64,000 bases of DNA, from assembly GCA_029718625.1 (NCBI GenBank), contig CM056377.1, forward strand, positions 32,191,033 through 32,255,032, in the 5' to 3' direction. Made by a program: the position numbers and the translations under genes. The notes under the pieces are model-generated. The model had not been told where the DNA came from. It made no database searches and saw nothing but the letters and a program-made list of their open reading frames with translations. Below are positions 12,201 through 26,600 of the stretch, piece after piece. This stretch comes from Synaphobranchus kaupii. Lineage: Eukaryota > Chordata > Actinopteri > Anguilliformes > Synaphobranchidae. Within the stretch, counting starts at the first letter, position 1. Every line of letters begins with the position of its first letter.

Positions 12201-14089
12201 TGGCTGCTGGATGCCAATGCTCAGGCCCAGGGAGCCCCGGGTGAAGGTGTGGAGCACATCCACAAAATGGGCGTCATCCGGGGAGAGGGCGGTGGTGAGC
12301 TTGGGCCCCTTCAAAGTCAGGTCCAGCTGGATCCAGGCCTGCACCGAGCCCAAATTCAATGAGCAAACTGACATAATTCAGCTCAACTTTTCAAACACAG
12401 TCATGGTATATTCATGAATATATTTTTTGAAGGTGTACTGTACAGTTCAGTGTAATTTAAACTGCAGTATAAATGTATGCTCTCACGTATGTCTAATCGG
12501 GCTTTATAACAGCTGACAATTGTGATTGACAGTGCTCAATGTTTTTACGGAAAAAAGGCCTAACTCATGTTGTCTGACCAGTGGAGTCCCCTATACAGCT
12601 TTATACTGCCTGTCCTTTGAGCATATATTACCTTTGTTTAAAGCATACATTCCACAAGACATGTTTTCAGGGCTGACCCAGAGCTAATAAGTCCAACTAG
12701 GGCGTGTGCATTGCTTATGCTTAAGAAAAAATTCCTCAAAGCTCCGTAGTGCAGGACTGAAGTGAAGGAGTAACACTCACCGGTTATTCTCCCAACTTTG
12801 TTGGAAGAATGACTTCCAGCAAAACCTGCTACATGGGCACCCAGACTGTAGCCAATGAGGTGAACGTTCTCAAGAGTCACATTTGTGGTCTCCTTTTTTT
12901 TTTTAAAAAGAAAGAATTTGAATAATTTTTAGTTTTCTTCCAAAAACAACAATTAAAAAAAAAAAAAAAAGACAAAATAAAGCATTAAAATTGTGTTTTT
13001 CCTAAATTAATTCAGCCCACTTTTACCAATTTTGAGAAAATCCAAAATTTCTCTTTTTTAAATCGGTGGAATTTTTTGCATGAAAAATCACATTTTTCTA
13101 CTTAAATACCTAAGAATAATAGTGTAAAAAGTAAAACAGCAAATATTTAACCATTTATCAGAAAAATTATACCCATCTTGAAAAATATGGTTTATCAAAA
13201 CTGGACTTGTGAGGTTTGGAAAAACACTTAAACACAATAGAGTGTTGTTTAAGAATACACACCTTTATCCAGTCAATAAAGTGAGCAACAACTTGTCCCA
13301 CTATCTTGGTGTTTTGAGCGGCCACAACATAGTGATTCTGGGCTGTGTTGAGCCAGTCCACTACAATTACATTGGCATTATGTTCTCTTTCGTACAGTGC
13401 AGCTACAAGCTTGGCGACCCAGCTCTCAAACATTCCGCTCACCTGCCAAGAGAAAGGAAAGAGAGACTGTTGTAATATATCCTGCAGCGTATTTTCACTT
13501 TCAATGTGCATCTGTCAAAACATTACTTAAAAATCAACACTATCGCTTATTACTGGGGGCTGGAACTAATCTCTTAATGGCCAGACAAAATAAAATACGA
13601 AATATATTTTTGTGAAATTATTTTTTATTGATTTTCATAACTTTTCACACAACAGCCAATACCCCCCAACCGACCCTCCCCCTACAGTCACTCTACCCAA
13701 ACAACACCCCCCGCCCCCCACATTAATCCAACCCCCGCTACCACCCCACAGCACCCTCCCATCCCTGCACTATATATTTTTAAAAGCATGCAATTCTGTT
13801 TACCGTCCATCCATGGATCACCAGAAAGGTTTTAGAGGTAGTGTTGAAATCGCAGTCACTGAGGGACTCTGGCCTTCCAGGCACAATATAGCAAACATCC
13901 TCATCCGGATCTGAAGGTTTCCGCAGAGAGAACTTTGCATAGGCGACGTTTCCATCCTTCTTGTTAAACAAGCCCTTTATTGGCTCCAAAAAATTATCTG
14001 GGAAAGTAAAGTTGCAAGTTACTTTTATTTAGAGGGCCTAATAAAATGCTTACTTAGTTCTTTAGAATTTTCCTTAACACACACACACA

Positions 14090-14163
<74 letters not shown>

Positions 14164-14552
14164 GTTACCTTATTTATAAATGTATAGTAATGTGTTTAAA
14201 TTAAATTGTGAACTATGCATGCTACTAGCTGACCGATGTAGTTGGAGAACACACCCCTGTAATTGCACTCAGAGGGGTTACTCGAGTTCAGTCGGTCAAA
14301 TAGGCCTATTGTAAGGGAGACTTTTCCCAGCTTTGTTCTGCTTTCACAAGGGAGCTCCTGAGCAGTGGAGTTTTCACGCACACACACATTCTACATTCAT
14401 GTGACCAATATCAATTCAGCTGGCTGGTTGTCACAATTGTAAACATAGAGGTCTTTCTTTTCACTCCATTCTTACCTAGAACCATTGAAAATGATTACAT
14501 GTACTTGTGATTACAGATAAAGGTAATTGTGTTTTCAAGTCATTGTATTATT

Positions 14553-14610
<58 letters not shown>

Positions 14611-14860
14611 GTTGTAGTAGTAATTAATAGTAATAGGATATTTGGAAACGACAACAACGAGTTTTGGCAATTGACCATGGTATCCAATAGAGCTATAACC
14701 ATAAAATAGTTGCGTGCAGTATCTAATTAAATCTATTACATATTCCACAATTCTAGTCCGAGAACACTAAGGTTTCAACGTTGCTTAAAGCGGAACCATT
14801 GCAAGTTAAGTTACCTCCGCGCCAACAACACGCAAACGACTGAGTGCACAAGAGGAACAT
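9236..14860 (-). CDS. Secreted triglyceride lipase/phospholipase of the LPL/LIPC/LIPG family (endothelial/hepatic-type), with five or more frame breaks
   Basis: The family hydrolyses lipoprotein triglycerides and phospholipids at the vessel wall. Exons, 5' to 3': 14815-14860 (ATG), 13804-13997, 13263-13442, 12781-12892, 12103-12338, 11037-11280, 10762-10882, 9803-10025, 9606-9702, 9236-9257 (stop). Catalytic triad motifs are present: Ser in [10 protein letters not shown] (exon 4), Asp in LDPAGP (exon 5), His in CEHERS (exon 6). The lid loop has 22 residues between cysteines, and a C-terminal PLAT-like domain follows. Exon sizes 180, 112 and 121 equal those of LPL. Exon 8 is about 39 bases longer than in LPL, as in LIPC/LIPG; CEHER, VGRITG and YHYQLK also favour LIPG/LIPC. 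Frame breaks, all +1: 12306-12309, the donor at 12102-12104, 11114-11117, 9816-9820, and the acceptor at 9701-9703. An in-frame stop precedes the ATG. The signal peptide is short and weakly hydrophobic. Whether the gene is functional is undecided. Confidence 0.88.
9325..9400 (+). repeat. Decayed SINE/L2 tail fragment
   Basis: A stretch around CACTCTGGATAAGAGTGTG, followed by TGTATTGTAATT, resembles the 3' tail shared by fish L2 LINEs and their SINEs (CGCTCTGGATAAGAGCGTC in better copies of this window). It lies in lipase 1 intron 9. Confidence 0.55.
10102..10570. mobile_element. PIF/Harbinger-like MITE in lipase 1 intron 7
   Basis: The ends are AGCCCTATTCGAGCTGCATT and, inverted, AGCCCTATTCAAGCTGGATT. 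TAA flanks both sides, the 3-base duplication typical of PIF/Harbinger. No coding capacity is seen in the 469 bases. Confidence 0.6.
11785..11992. mobile_element. Short MITE with GGGGGTCC-type ends (hAT-like), lipase 1 intron 5
   Basis: The left end has CTTTTCAACAGGGGGTCC. The complement of the right end has CCTTTTCTGATCCAGGGACC, an imperfect inverted repeat about 200 bases apart. There is no coding sequence; the class is a guess from the end sequence. Confidence 0.4.
14077..14162. repeat. (CA)n plus (TA)n compound microsatellite, lipase 1 intron 1
   Basis: About 68 bases of near-perfect CA repeat are followed directly by about 18 bases of TA repeat. Confidence 0.95.
14555..14610. repeat. 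(TAA)n microsatellite, lipase 1 intron 1
   Basis: Uninterrupted TAA units over about 56 bases. Apparent polar homopolymer ORFs on both strands come from this repeat. Confidence 0.95.
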
Positions 14861-16098
14861 TTTCCCTCTGAAATATCCCTGTAGCTATTGCTGACACGTC
14901 AACGGTACATCCGGATTTTACTCAAGTGATCAATGGCGGAATTCCTTCCCTACACTTCGACTTGTGCACATTGCGTTCTGTGGAAAATACTATATTCATA
15001 CTTATGACAGGAATACAGGCTTGCTTCTGTAGCATCATTAGTTGAAGCTTGCAACACATAAATGGTATTCAATGTGCCACACTGCGGCGAAAATGAGTGC
15101 TTTTTATGTGAAATATATAGCTACCGCCAAGAAAGTAACGAAATTATAGATATTTATAGGCTTGAACTATATACATTATTATATAAATTAAGAAAGGATT
15201 GCAAACTTACCAAAGAGAGAATTGGAGAGCTCTTCTTCCAAAGGAGTTACAGGGAACACCGTTAAACTTGTGACAAACAAGAAAAAATATTGGTATACGC
15301 CCCTTTTCATGTCTTCTTTTAAATATTAAAATTAAAGATTATTGACACCCTGCGTATTTGTATACCAAGAGGAATATAATTTAGAGCAAATGCCACGGAG
15401 TCTTTCCCCCACACTATTTAGTCCCAGTCTCCACCCTTCGAGTTACCAGTGTTGTTATCTGAGATACTTCATTCTGAACACTTCTTAAATAGTACCTCTT
15501 TCGCTCTATCGGTTGTCCCATTGGCTGCCGTATACGGGAGGCTTACCACTTGTATGAAAGCGCACGAGAAATTTATTACAACGCTTTAAAGCATTTTTGC
15601 GGCTTTTAAACAAACACTAACTTGAATACGTTTTCAGCTATTATAATGTTTTATATACATTAAATACCGTCATGAGATGTGTTTTTACTATCTGGAAACA
15701 TTGAAAAAGGCCATAATATGTAATATAATTTTACCACTTTGTTGCCTACTGGCCCGCTGATAAAACTACAATTTAACTTTTCTCAAAATAGTTATCAGGT
15801 TTTTAATTAATCTATAGCAAAAATGTACGAGATACTTTGTGATTTTATTGTAAAATCGCATCCAAGTAATCATCAATAATAATAATTTCACTGGAATGTT
15901 TTGCTTGATTATTTGTTTTAACAACATAATTACATTAAATAACGTCCTCTGTATGATTGACTGATAAACACTTAAACAAAGGAAAGTCAGTGCTTGGTGA
16001 CCTCAAGCTTTAATTACATTATGAGCCAACAGTGTGTCCTTTGTGCCTCCTTGAAGTCATAACCAATACAAATATTGTGAATGTTGTTTTTAATAATT
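14861..16098. other. Lipase 1 upstream/promoter side, no gene recognised
   Basis: This block lies 5' of the lipase 1 start codon (minus strand), so the promoter and 5' UTR should be here. No clear TATA box at a fixed distance, CpG cluster or exon is recognised. An open frame of 67 codons at 15062-15265 has no recognisable product. Confidence 0.35.

Positions 16099-18236
<2,138 letters not shown>

Positions 18237-18291
<55 letters not shown>
18237..18291. repeat. (TA)n microsatellite abutting a Tc1-type element
   Basis: About 54 bases of TA repeat end exactly where the inverted-repeat element begins. More TATATA lies on the element's far side, as expected for insertion into a TA-rich target. 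Confidence 0.9.
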
Positions 18292-18294
<3 letters not shown>

Positions 18295-19082
18295 TGCCCT
18301 CCACTATTATTGGCACCCCTGGTAAAGATTAGATACTAGATTTAGCTGTAAATTACACTGGAACAGTATGGAACACATGGTTGGCTAAATGGCTCTAAGT
18401 CATCAAGGGTCTGATGTATCAAACAAGCCTTAAACCATCACTCAGCTGCCAGAAATACAATAGATAACTTTCTTCTCCTGACTTATTTTTCTTAGAGTTC
18501 AATAGGACAATTTGTCAGGAGAAACAACCCTTAAAGTGATCCATCCATATCTACTGCATATCTGGCAGTAGAGTGATGGTTGGAGGCTTGTTTGATACCT
18601 CAGACCCTTGATGACTTACAGCCATTTTGCCAATCATGTATTCTATACTGTTCCAGCATAATTTACAGCTAAATTAGTTTAGTCCCACCCCACAATTTCC
18701 ATAGAGATCCATTCAAATGCAGAGACGTTATATTATCGCTTGTAAGAGTACCAGAAAATAAAATATCAAGAGTCTTTTGATGTTGTTGGGTCAAAGACAT
18801 CAGGAAGTCATGGCATGCAAAGGATATGCGATCAAATATTAAAAATTATTACTTTATTCTATATATAAATGCAGGGGTGCCAATAATTGTGGCACACATG
18901 GTGTTGTTAAAAATAATTATTTTTTGATGAGGGATTTCTTTTTCTCATAATAAATTCACTTCAATTAAAGGTTGGATTTTTCAAATTTTTTCAGTGTGAG
19001 ATTAAGCTAATTCACCAAACGGTGAATTTTTTATAACCCTTTTTACCCATCTTTACCAGGGGTGCCAATAATGAGGGCACTA
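18292..19082. mobile_element. Tc1/mariner-type non-autonomous element, foldback copy 2
   Basis: The left end CAGTGCCCTCCACTATTATT is matched, inverted, by AGTGCCCTCATTATTGGCAC at the right end; both reach a TA. The interior contains the same near-palindromic core as copy 1, but its outer left part is missing: the terminal repeat runs straight into AGATTTAGCTGTAAATT. The right arm runs to about 18845 and is complete. No transposase is seen. Confidence 0.88.
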
Positions 19083-20227
19083 TATATAATTTTTACTTTG
19101 TGTGGGTATATACTGTATATTGATTAATCAATGAGGCCTACTGCCCCCAGACTAAGCGGTATTGTTTGATTAATTTTATTGCCTGCAAACTGAGGGAATA
19201 CAACACAATTAAAGATCCCATTTCAACGAATAATCCCATAAAACTGAGTTGAGGATAACGAATATTGGATTCTTCTGATAATTATTGCTGAGGCTCAAAT
19301 GAACAATCCTTCACACATATTCAGATGTTGCCATTCTCATGTTCTCCTTCTTACACCTCAGGGTATGAGATATCATGGCTCTCCTGAATTGGATTACACA
19401 GAATGTTGGACGTGATGATTTTATTGACTCATCTACGCTCTGGAACATCTAAAATATTTGCTGAATATAGGATGGGCGTATTTATATGAATCCGTTTATC
19501 CAGAGATTTTCTATTCTAAAAATGTGTTAAACGTTTACTTTCTGTAGCCGCAGCTGTTAGTGCATTACATATTGTTATCTTTTAAATATTGGCATTTTCC
19601 ATTCAACATATGGGTGAACATGAGGATTGCATGGAGGTCAGAGTCAACAGATACATATTGGGTGAACATAAATACATCTTTTTCACCTTTGTCATGTGAT
19701 GTTTTCTTCATCTTTTCCGGTTGCACTAGGAATGCCACACAGTACCTTTTCAACTTCAACAAAGGCACTGGAGTAGCACAGAATGAGCCTTGTACCTCAG
19801 CCTACCCAAGCACGTTTCTTCCTCCTGTCACACCTGGTTCCTTAAGCTTTCCCCCTTTCTCTGCAAAATTATAACACACTGCACAAGTACATCTTTCCTG
19901 AGCATATGTAAAAACAATGGCGATCATTTGTTGTTGGATTTATACCTCTGAGCATACATCGCCTCAGCAGTTGCATAAATTCAGGAATATATGCACACTT
20001 CCTCGCGGTGGGACAGGATTCATAACAAGATCATTGTTCAGACTTATTAATCCGTAACCTTCAACTCCATGTGTTCATGGAAGGAAAGGGTACATGTGTT
20101 CAGCTTCAGTCATGGGATTGGTTCCCATGGCAATCTTCATTGTTTACAATGCGTGATTTACGCTCTTTGCATGAATTCATCCACGATAATAATAATAATA
20201 ATAATAAACTAAAACTATTTTTAAATA
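19083..20227. other. Intergenic DNA between the lipases, no gene recognised
   Basis: AT-rich, without a recognisable exon or element. A 104-codon frame at 19560-19874 shows no domain. Confidence 0.35.
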
Positions 20228-20466
20228 GGGCTGCAGTGTAGTATAATGGTTGAAGAACTGGCCTTGTAGCCGAAAGGTTGCAGGTTCGATTCCCAGGGAG
20301 GATACTGCCGTTGTACCCTTGAGCAAGGTACTTAACCTGCATCGCTTCAGTATATCCAGCTGTATAAATGGATAATATGTAAAAAATTCTAAAAAGTTGT
20401 GTAAATCGCTCTGGATAAGAGCATCTGCTAAATGCCTGTAATGTAATGTAATGTAATGTAATGTAA
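20228..20466 (+). mobile_element. tRNA-derived SINE with L2-type tail
   Basis: The 5' part resembles a tRNA: an A-box-like TAGTATAATGGTTGAAGAAC and a B box GGTTCGATTCC. A body follows with CTTGAGCAAGGTACTTAACC, then the tail CGCTCTGGATAAGAGCATC and repeated TGTAA units. Fish SINEs of this type borrow the reverse transcriptase of an L2 LINE through the shared tail. The promoter is RNA polymerase III type. It is not a functional tRNA gene. Confidence 0.88.
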
Positions 20467-22125
20467 ATGAGCCATATAAACATATTTAATAATCTTGTTG
20501 CTCAAGTTGGTATGTTACAAAACATTTAAATTTATCTTTAGCAAACAGTGTCTGACATCTTGTTTCCTGATGTGTTTTCTTTATTCCTTAGGAGGCCTTG
20601 CAGACTTCTAAGAATTATTGATTGCACCGCATGCCTTTCTGGGTTCTCTGGAGATATTCCGTAAAGCATTTCTCAACTAAAGGAACTTTGGGAATACGTG
20701 GGACATTTAAAGGTCACATGGGCAAGTAGGGCCATATCTGTTTTTTTCATGCCAACTTCTGCTCTTAATTATTACATTTAGTAACTAAAATCTAGCCTAA
20801 TCTATGACCAAGCAGGTATTGGCATGTATAACTAATTAGCTAACTGTGCCAGTGCAATTGTTGAAACCAAAGACCTGCAAACACGCAAGGCCTCTGCTCT
20901 ATCTAATGGGGGAAAGTTACAATCCTTATTATATATGGAGAAACACAAAAGGATAAATAAATACAGTACATGGAACATAAAGTACAGTTTATAGTGATTT
21001 GTCAGTAGGTAGGAAAATCAACCCTTTCAATTCATGCAACAGATAAATATACTATGTGCTCATATAAAAAAAATCCTGACAAGAGAATTTGCTGAGTTGA
21101 ATGAATGAATGCTTCACTGTGCCATTTGGGTATTTTCTCTGTGCATTGTAACACATCACATGCACAGACAAAAATACAAATATGGTAAAGTATACACTGA
21201 ATATGGAATGCATAAGCAAAGAACATTTGGACTCAGTGCCCTCGAGTGAGCAAGCCCATTGAGGGTAAAAAGATGTCAACTAAATATTGTTATTGATCAC
21301 TTTAAGTCCAGAAACTGTTCCAGTCATGTCTGCAGTTGGAATAAATCAAATTTAGTTTACTTTCATTTAATTTGTGTTGCATCTGAGTTCACGTGTCATA
21401 CTAAGAGAAATGCTTCAGATTCTCAGCGCAGGAGGTGTATGGAGGTAGGTTCCCTTCCTCTTACAGTAGAGTATGTTATGGCCTGTATGAAGGCCTATTT
21501 TTTTTAGATCTCTGGTAGACATTACTGTTGAAATCCCAGGATTGTCTTCAATGATAATCTCAATAAAGTACCCATATAAGAGAGAACTAGAATGGTTTGG
21601 TCTATACTGAAGGATGCTATTCTCTTCAAATTAACCCATATTAAAGAATGCGCATTTCCACAAGCAGCGATTCTTGCCTATTACAGCACATCTGTTCCTT
21701 ATTAGTTTATCTTTTCTCTCTTTTAATAACAGAGGAATGTTCCTCATGAAACCAGTTAACTGCCGCATGTTACAAATTTCCCTAAGAAACTGAAAGGTAT
21801 ACTGTATATAAAATACAGGGTAGGAGATGTTCTCTTGTCCACTTGTATCATTCTTGAGAAAAAATAATGTCCCATTGTAAACTTTTTGAAAATCCAAATT
21901 ATAGGTAGATTAGTTATCCAAAGTAACTTTGTATGGAGAGACAACCCAAAGAGCTTAATCGAAATAGACCCCCTTTCCATTTATTAGTGATTCAAAACTA
22001 TACATCTGGAATTAATCAGACACCAATTCATGACCAACATGATGACCTGTGCTACCCACAATGGATAGAACAAATGACGGATAATCGTTCACAGCATCCA
22101 ACCACTGTAATCCCTAAAATGTGCT
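20467..22125. other. Intergenic DNA, no gene recognised
   Basis: AT-rich block downstream of lipase 2 and 5' of lipase 1. I see no exon, RNA gene or clear transposon. Confidence 0.35.
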
Positions 22126-22200
22126 GCTTGTGAGGTCATTTACACATTTATAAATATTGAAACGCTTGTGAGGTCATTGCACATTTATAAATATTGAAAC
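22126..22200. repeat. Tandem duplication, two 37-38-base units
   Basis: The unit beginning GCTTGTGAGGTCATT and ending ATATTGAAAC occurs twice in a row, with a single small difference (TTACAC against TGCAC). It lies just beyond the probable 3' end of lipase 2. Confidence 0.85.
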
Positions 22201-22279
22201 TAATGAGTTTGTAATGAGTCCACCCCTCCCTCATTCAAAGGAAGTAATAAGAGAATCCAAACAATGACAAGACTGTTTC

Positions 22280-23663
22280 TGAATTTCTTGTACACTGAGT
22301 TTATTACAACATCATATTGTAATGCTGCAGATTACAGACTGAATCACAAATGTTAATGCACGTGAACTGCACAAAAACAAGTCTATTGACGCTGCACACG
22401 TTACTCAATACACTCATTTAAAAAATATACACATTATAAAACAAAAAGACAGCATTGGAAACTTGCCAAAATATATTACAGCTTAATATACACATATATA
22501 CATTCAATAAATAGAATATGAAATAGCCTTCAGATGTGTGGTGACTATTATGCAGCACAGTCCGTCCAGGTCTGCAAAAGGCTTTGACCATTTTTTTTCA
22601 TGGAACATTAGTTTGACCTTTCAGTAAAAAGCACAATGTTATGTCTGGAAAGGCAAAGCAGTGCAGAGCAGCTGGTGAAAAGGCAGAGGTCTGACGTGGT
22701 TTTTTTTTAACAAAGGAATTGTTTAATCAATGTCCTGGAGGTGCGTCATCCACTTTCCTCAACCTGCCAGGACCCTGAATAAAGAATGATCTCACTTCAA
22801 CGATTTGGTTGGTTCCACATTAGATGTTCAGCTGACTGACTGGGCACTGGAGCCCTTAAAGTGACCTGTGCCAATCACAATAACCAAATGCAAGTAGAAC
22901 AAACAGAATTTCTTAGATTTGCACAGTGGTTAATAAACATTCAATAACAATTTTAAAATCATAGTGATACAATAATTAACTTAACAGATTCTGTTGGACG
23001 CTACTGTCTTTGGTCCCTGTGATACAAGTAGCAGTTAGTGGGGGAGGCCTGAGCTTTGCAACAGTGCTTGAGCGCCACGTGTGACAAAACGCATGGTCTT
23101 TGTACAAAATTATGCCTCTCTTCTTTCTGCGATTAATATAATATTTAATATTTTAGGTTTGGAAAAAAAATCTCAAGAATTGCATATATAATTGAAACAA
23201 ATCTATGTATTCAACAACAACAAAAAAATGCAACAAGAACACACAAGCTAAATGGCACAACAAAGACCAAAAGGAATCACAGTGAACTTACTGCATGTAC
23301 TTCACATATATGTACCATCATGCAAACAATATCAATGAACTGTAGAGGACAATGTTTGTGAGTCTCTAACTCTCTATATCTTAAATCTGCCCCTGGTGAC
23401 CTCTTTGCTTGAGACCCTTCATTACAAAGCAAATAAGAAGCTACGGGATGTGTACTAACGTAAAATGCCTGTGAAATGATTTAGACAGACAGGATGTGCT
23501 TGAAGATAGATATTCAAGGCTAACAGTAGATACAGACGGCTTTTTGATAAAACACTGATACAAAATGTACAGTACGAAGACACATATTCAACCCCCCCCC
23601 CACCCCACACCCCAGTAAATTCACTTGTTCTCAATCAAAGCAAACTTATTTATAGAGGCTTGT
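22280..23663 (-). other. Probable 3' UTR of lipase 2
   Basis: The stop codon is at 23664-23666, and the first strong AATAAA on the minus strand is at 22300-22305, giving a 3' UTR near 1.4 kb. Long, AT-rich 3' UTRs are usual in this family. Inferred from position and signal only. Confidence 0.5.
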
Positions 23664-26600
23664 TCACTCAGAGTTCCGCTTGAAGAGGCTACCATTCATC
23701 TTGAGTTTGTGCAGCCTATAAGGAAGACAAACATCAACCAATTAAGCAATCACATCATAAGTGTAATTTCTTACATCAGCTTCATTGCTAAAATTCAAGA
23801 CTTACCGTTCCTCTTTTCGGCTACTTTCCTCCACTTTGGATTTTACAAAGACCCCCTCTTTCCCTCCTCTCACAAGGTACGCAAACTCCCCCTCTCGGGA
23901 ACTGAAGATCACCCTGGAATCAGAGCAGAATGTCAGCATTGCGGTTCAGCTATTATAACGGACGTACAGTACGTGCGCATCACTAAGTGCACTCTAATGC
24001 AGATACCTACTTGGCCTGAGTCTCCCCAACTTTGACTCGCAGCTTGCGGATCTTAAACATGTTGCTACCCCACCAGTCAGACAGGCTGAGGTACGAGTCC
24101 TTCTCCCATCGGATCTTCACCATCAACAGCTCTCCGATATCCACATCAGTGGTCAACAGGAAGGAGACGGTAGTGTTGGTGTTCAGATAAGGCCTACAGG
24201 GACAGATACGGAGGAGATCATTCAGCCATCCAGACAGGTTTTTTTATTTTTTATCCTGCCAGTGTTTGACAACATCACAAAAAGTATAAGAAACCTGGCA
24301 TGCATGACCTTAGTGGCAACAAACAGCTGAAGACACCCGCTGCTTTAAATGTTGTGGCAATGCAAGCATGTTCAAATGTTGTGTATTTAAACACAGAAGT
24401 GTCAGTGAGAAAACTTACATGGTGAGGGGAATGTCCTCTTTTTCCCCCTCAGTTCCAAAGAGTGACACTAACATGGGTTGCTCTGTGAAGCTCAGGTTAT
24501 TTGGGCTGAAGAAGTGCACCTTCATCTGGTAGTGGAAAACTGGGGGGTGAGGGAGAGAAAGCACTTCAGAAAGGATTCGCAGACAAGCACAGCTACGGCC
24601 AAAAGTGAAAGGCGCGCTGCTTGAAAAATCTGAGGAAGCGTAGAGCAGGAAACACATACGTATTCAGTTCAGACGCATTCCTTCGTCTATATGGAGCTCA
24701 AAGTGGACATGGTATGTGATTATTATCACACAAGTGAGGCCCAGAGCTTAAGGCGCCCAAAAATGCAGTCAGTATGGCCTCAGAACTCAAATCATAACAG
24801 CTCCTTACACAACCAAGACCTACCAGATCCCCCGGCTCATTTTTTCATTATTCATTTTTTTAACACACGCCCATATTCAAAACTTGAAAGGCCTCCACTA
24901 ACATCCTGGGGCCACATGTATAAAACTCTGAGTAAAAGAATGTGTAAAAGAATACTCAGGGGGAAAGTCGGAAATCTGCTTAGGCAAAGTTTTGCATTTT
25001 CTCCCTCTGCGCAGCTTTCTAGGGCATTTTTCTGCTCAGCACTGTTTATACATGTGGCCACTGGTGTAATCATAACTGCAACATGCCTGTCTTCAATCAT
25101 GCAACAAAAAAATTCAGAAATTGAAATGGCTATATTTATTTATTTGTTTATAATACAACACATTTAATCAATCTCAATAGCCATTTAAATAATATGTGTA
25201 CAAAGAATATTGTGATCAGATTCCATATGTGTTGGATTAAATAACTGATCATCTATTAACGGCATGTAAAGTATTATTAAATATAATTTTTAAATGAGAA
25301 AAATGCCTGAACATCTAAGAACGTCCCTTAGCGATCAATGAAAGGCACCATTAAAGCCACAAGCATCTCTTTCACCTCTGCGCCTCTTTTACAAACTTCT
25401 GCACTCAGAAATGGAAGGTTTTGTGAATTTATTGATATACTGGATGTGTGCCCAGTGTTGGCTCTGAGCATGTCTATTTTCAGTGAATTTCTGCAGATAT
25501 CCATTGCATCAGGTTAACCAGAGAAGCCTAAGAGGGCAAGAATATCCACACACACTTGTCCCCTGTCACAGAGCCAGCTGAAACGATTCAACGTCCCCCC
25601 CTTACCTTTGTAAGGCATTATCTCCCGGGTCTTCAGGTACATCTTGGAGCTCCGGCGGGGGCGGACCTTGTGGATGCCGTAGCCCACTTTGTTGCAGCGG
25701 TTCTTGCGACAGCTCAAGCACAGGCCCTTGTTGAAGGCCTCCTTGGAGCTGCAGCGGAAGGCCATGCTCTCCTGCTGCATGTTGACCAACGAGTCGATGA
25801 ACAGGTGGACGGAGCGCTCGTGGGAGCACTTCACAATCTGGTCCATGTCTGCAGGAGGACAGAGAGGGAAGAGCCCCGATGATTTAAATAATGCACTAAA
25901 CTGTAGAACTCCGCGATTACGATCGGATGGAAAGACGCCGGAAAATGACCGGCCGTGAGGCCGAGTCCAGAGATAATGACGGCGCGACGTACTCTGGATG
26001 CCGGACGTAGCGATCAGCATCATGGTGTTCTGCAGGTTGCAGCCCGGCTGGAAAGTGCCCCCGTTGGGGTAGATGTCCACGTGCCCCACGGGCCTCTGGA
26101 TCCCAATGCTGCGATCCGGGGAGCCTCTGGTGTTGGTGTGCAGGACGTCCACGAAGATGGCGTCATCGGGAGACAAGGTGCTCTGATCGTCGGCGTACTC
26201 AAAGCCAGGGCCTGCAGGATCCAGGCCTGTCAAGGAACACAAGAACATTACTACAATTCTTGGAAATATGGAAGTGAAATGTCAAGCCTTCCACTGTGCT
26301 GACTGCAAATCAAATGGTCTACAGATTTCTTGGCACGGTGTTAGAGTTTTTCTCAGAAGGCCTGGAAGATTATCAAGATGACTAAGCTGCTGGTGAGAAA
26401 TCCACAGTGCACATGGATTGGCCAGACGTCAAGCAGCGCAGTGATGGCCTTTGATGTTTTCGGAACCCACCGCTCCGCCCCGTGGATGGACATGTAATGG
26501 ACGTGACCCATCTGGATTACAGTTGACAAATCTGGATTGCAGCTGTAGAAAGAGGTGCTGAATGAGTTACAGTGAGTGGCAACTCACCTGTGATCCTGTT

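Noticed and set aside
20228..20310. Possible tRNA gene (A and B boxes)
   Set aside because: The boxes belong to a SINE with an L2 tail; no proper tRNA fold is expected.
23625..24035. 136-codon plus-strand frame
   Set aside because: Antisense to lipase 2 exons 8-10; no domain.
24691..25167. 158-codon plus-strand frame
   Set aside because: Lies in lipase 2 intron 6 and runs through a MITE; no protein similarity recognised.
25556..26302. Overlapping plus-strand frames of 89-115 codons
   Set aside because: Antisense shadows of lipase 2 exons 5 and 6.
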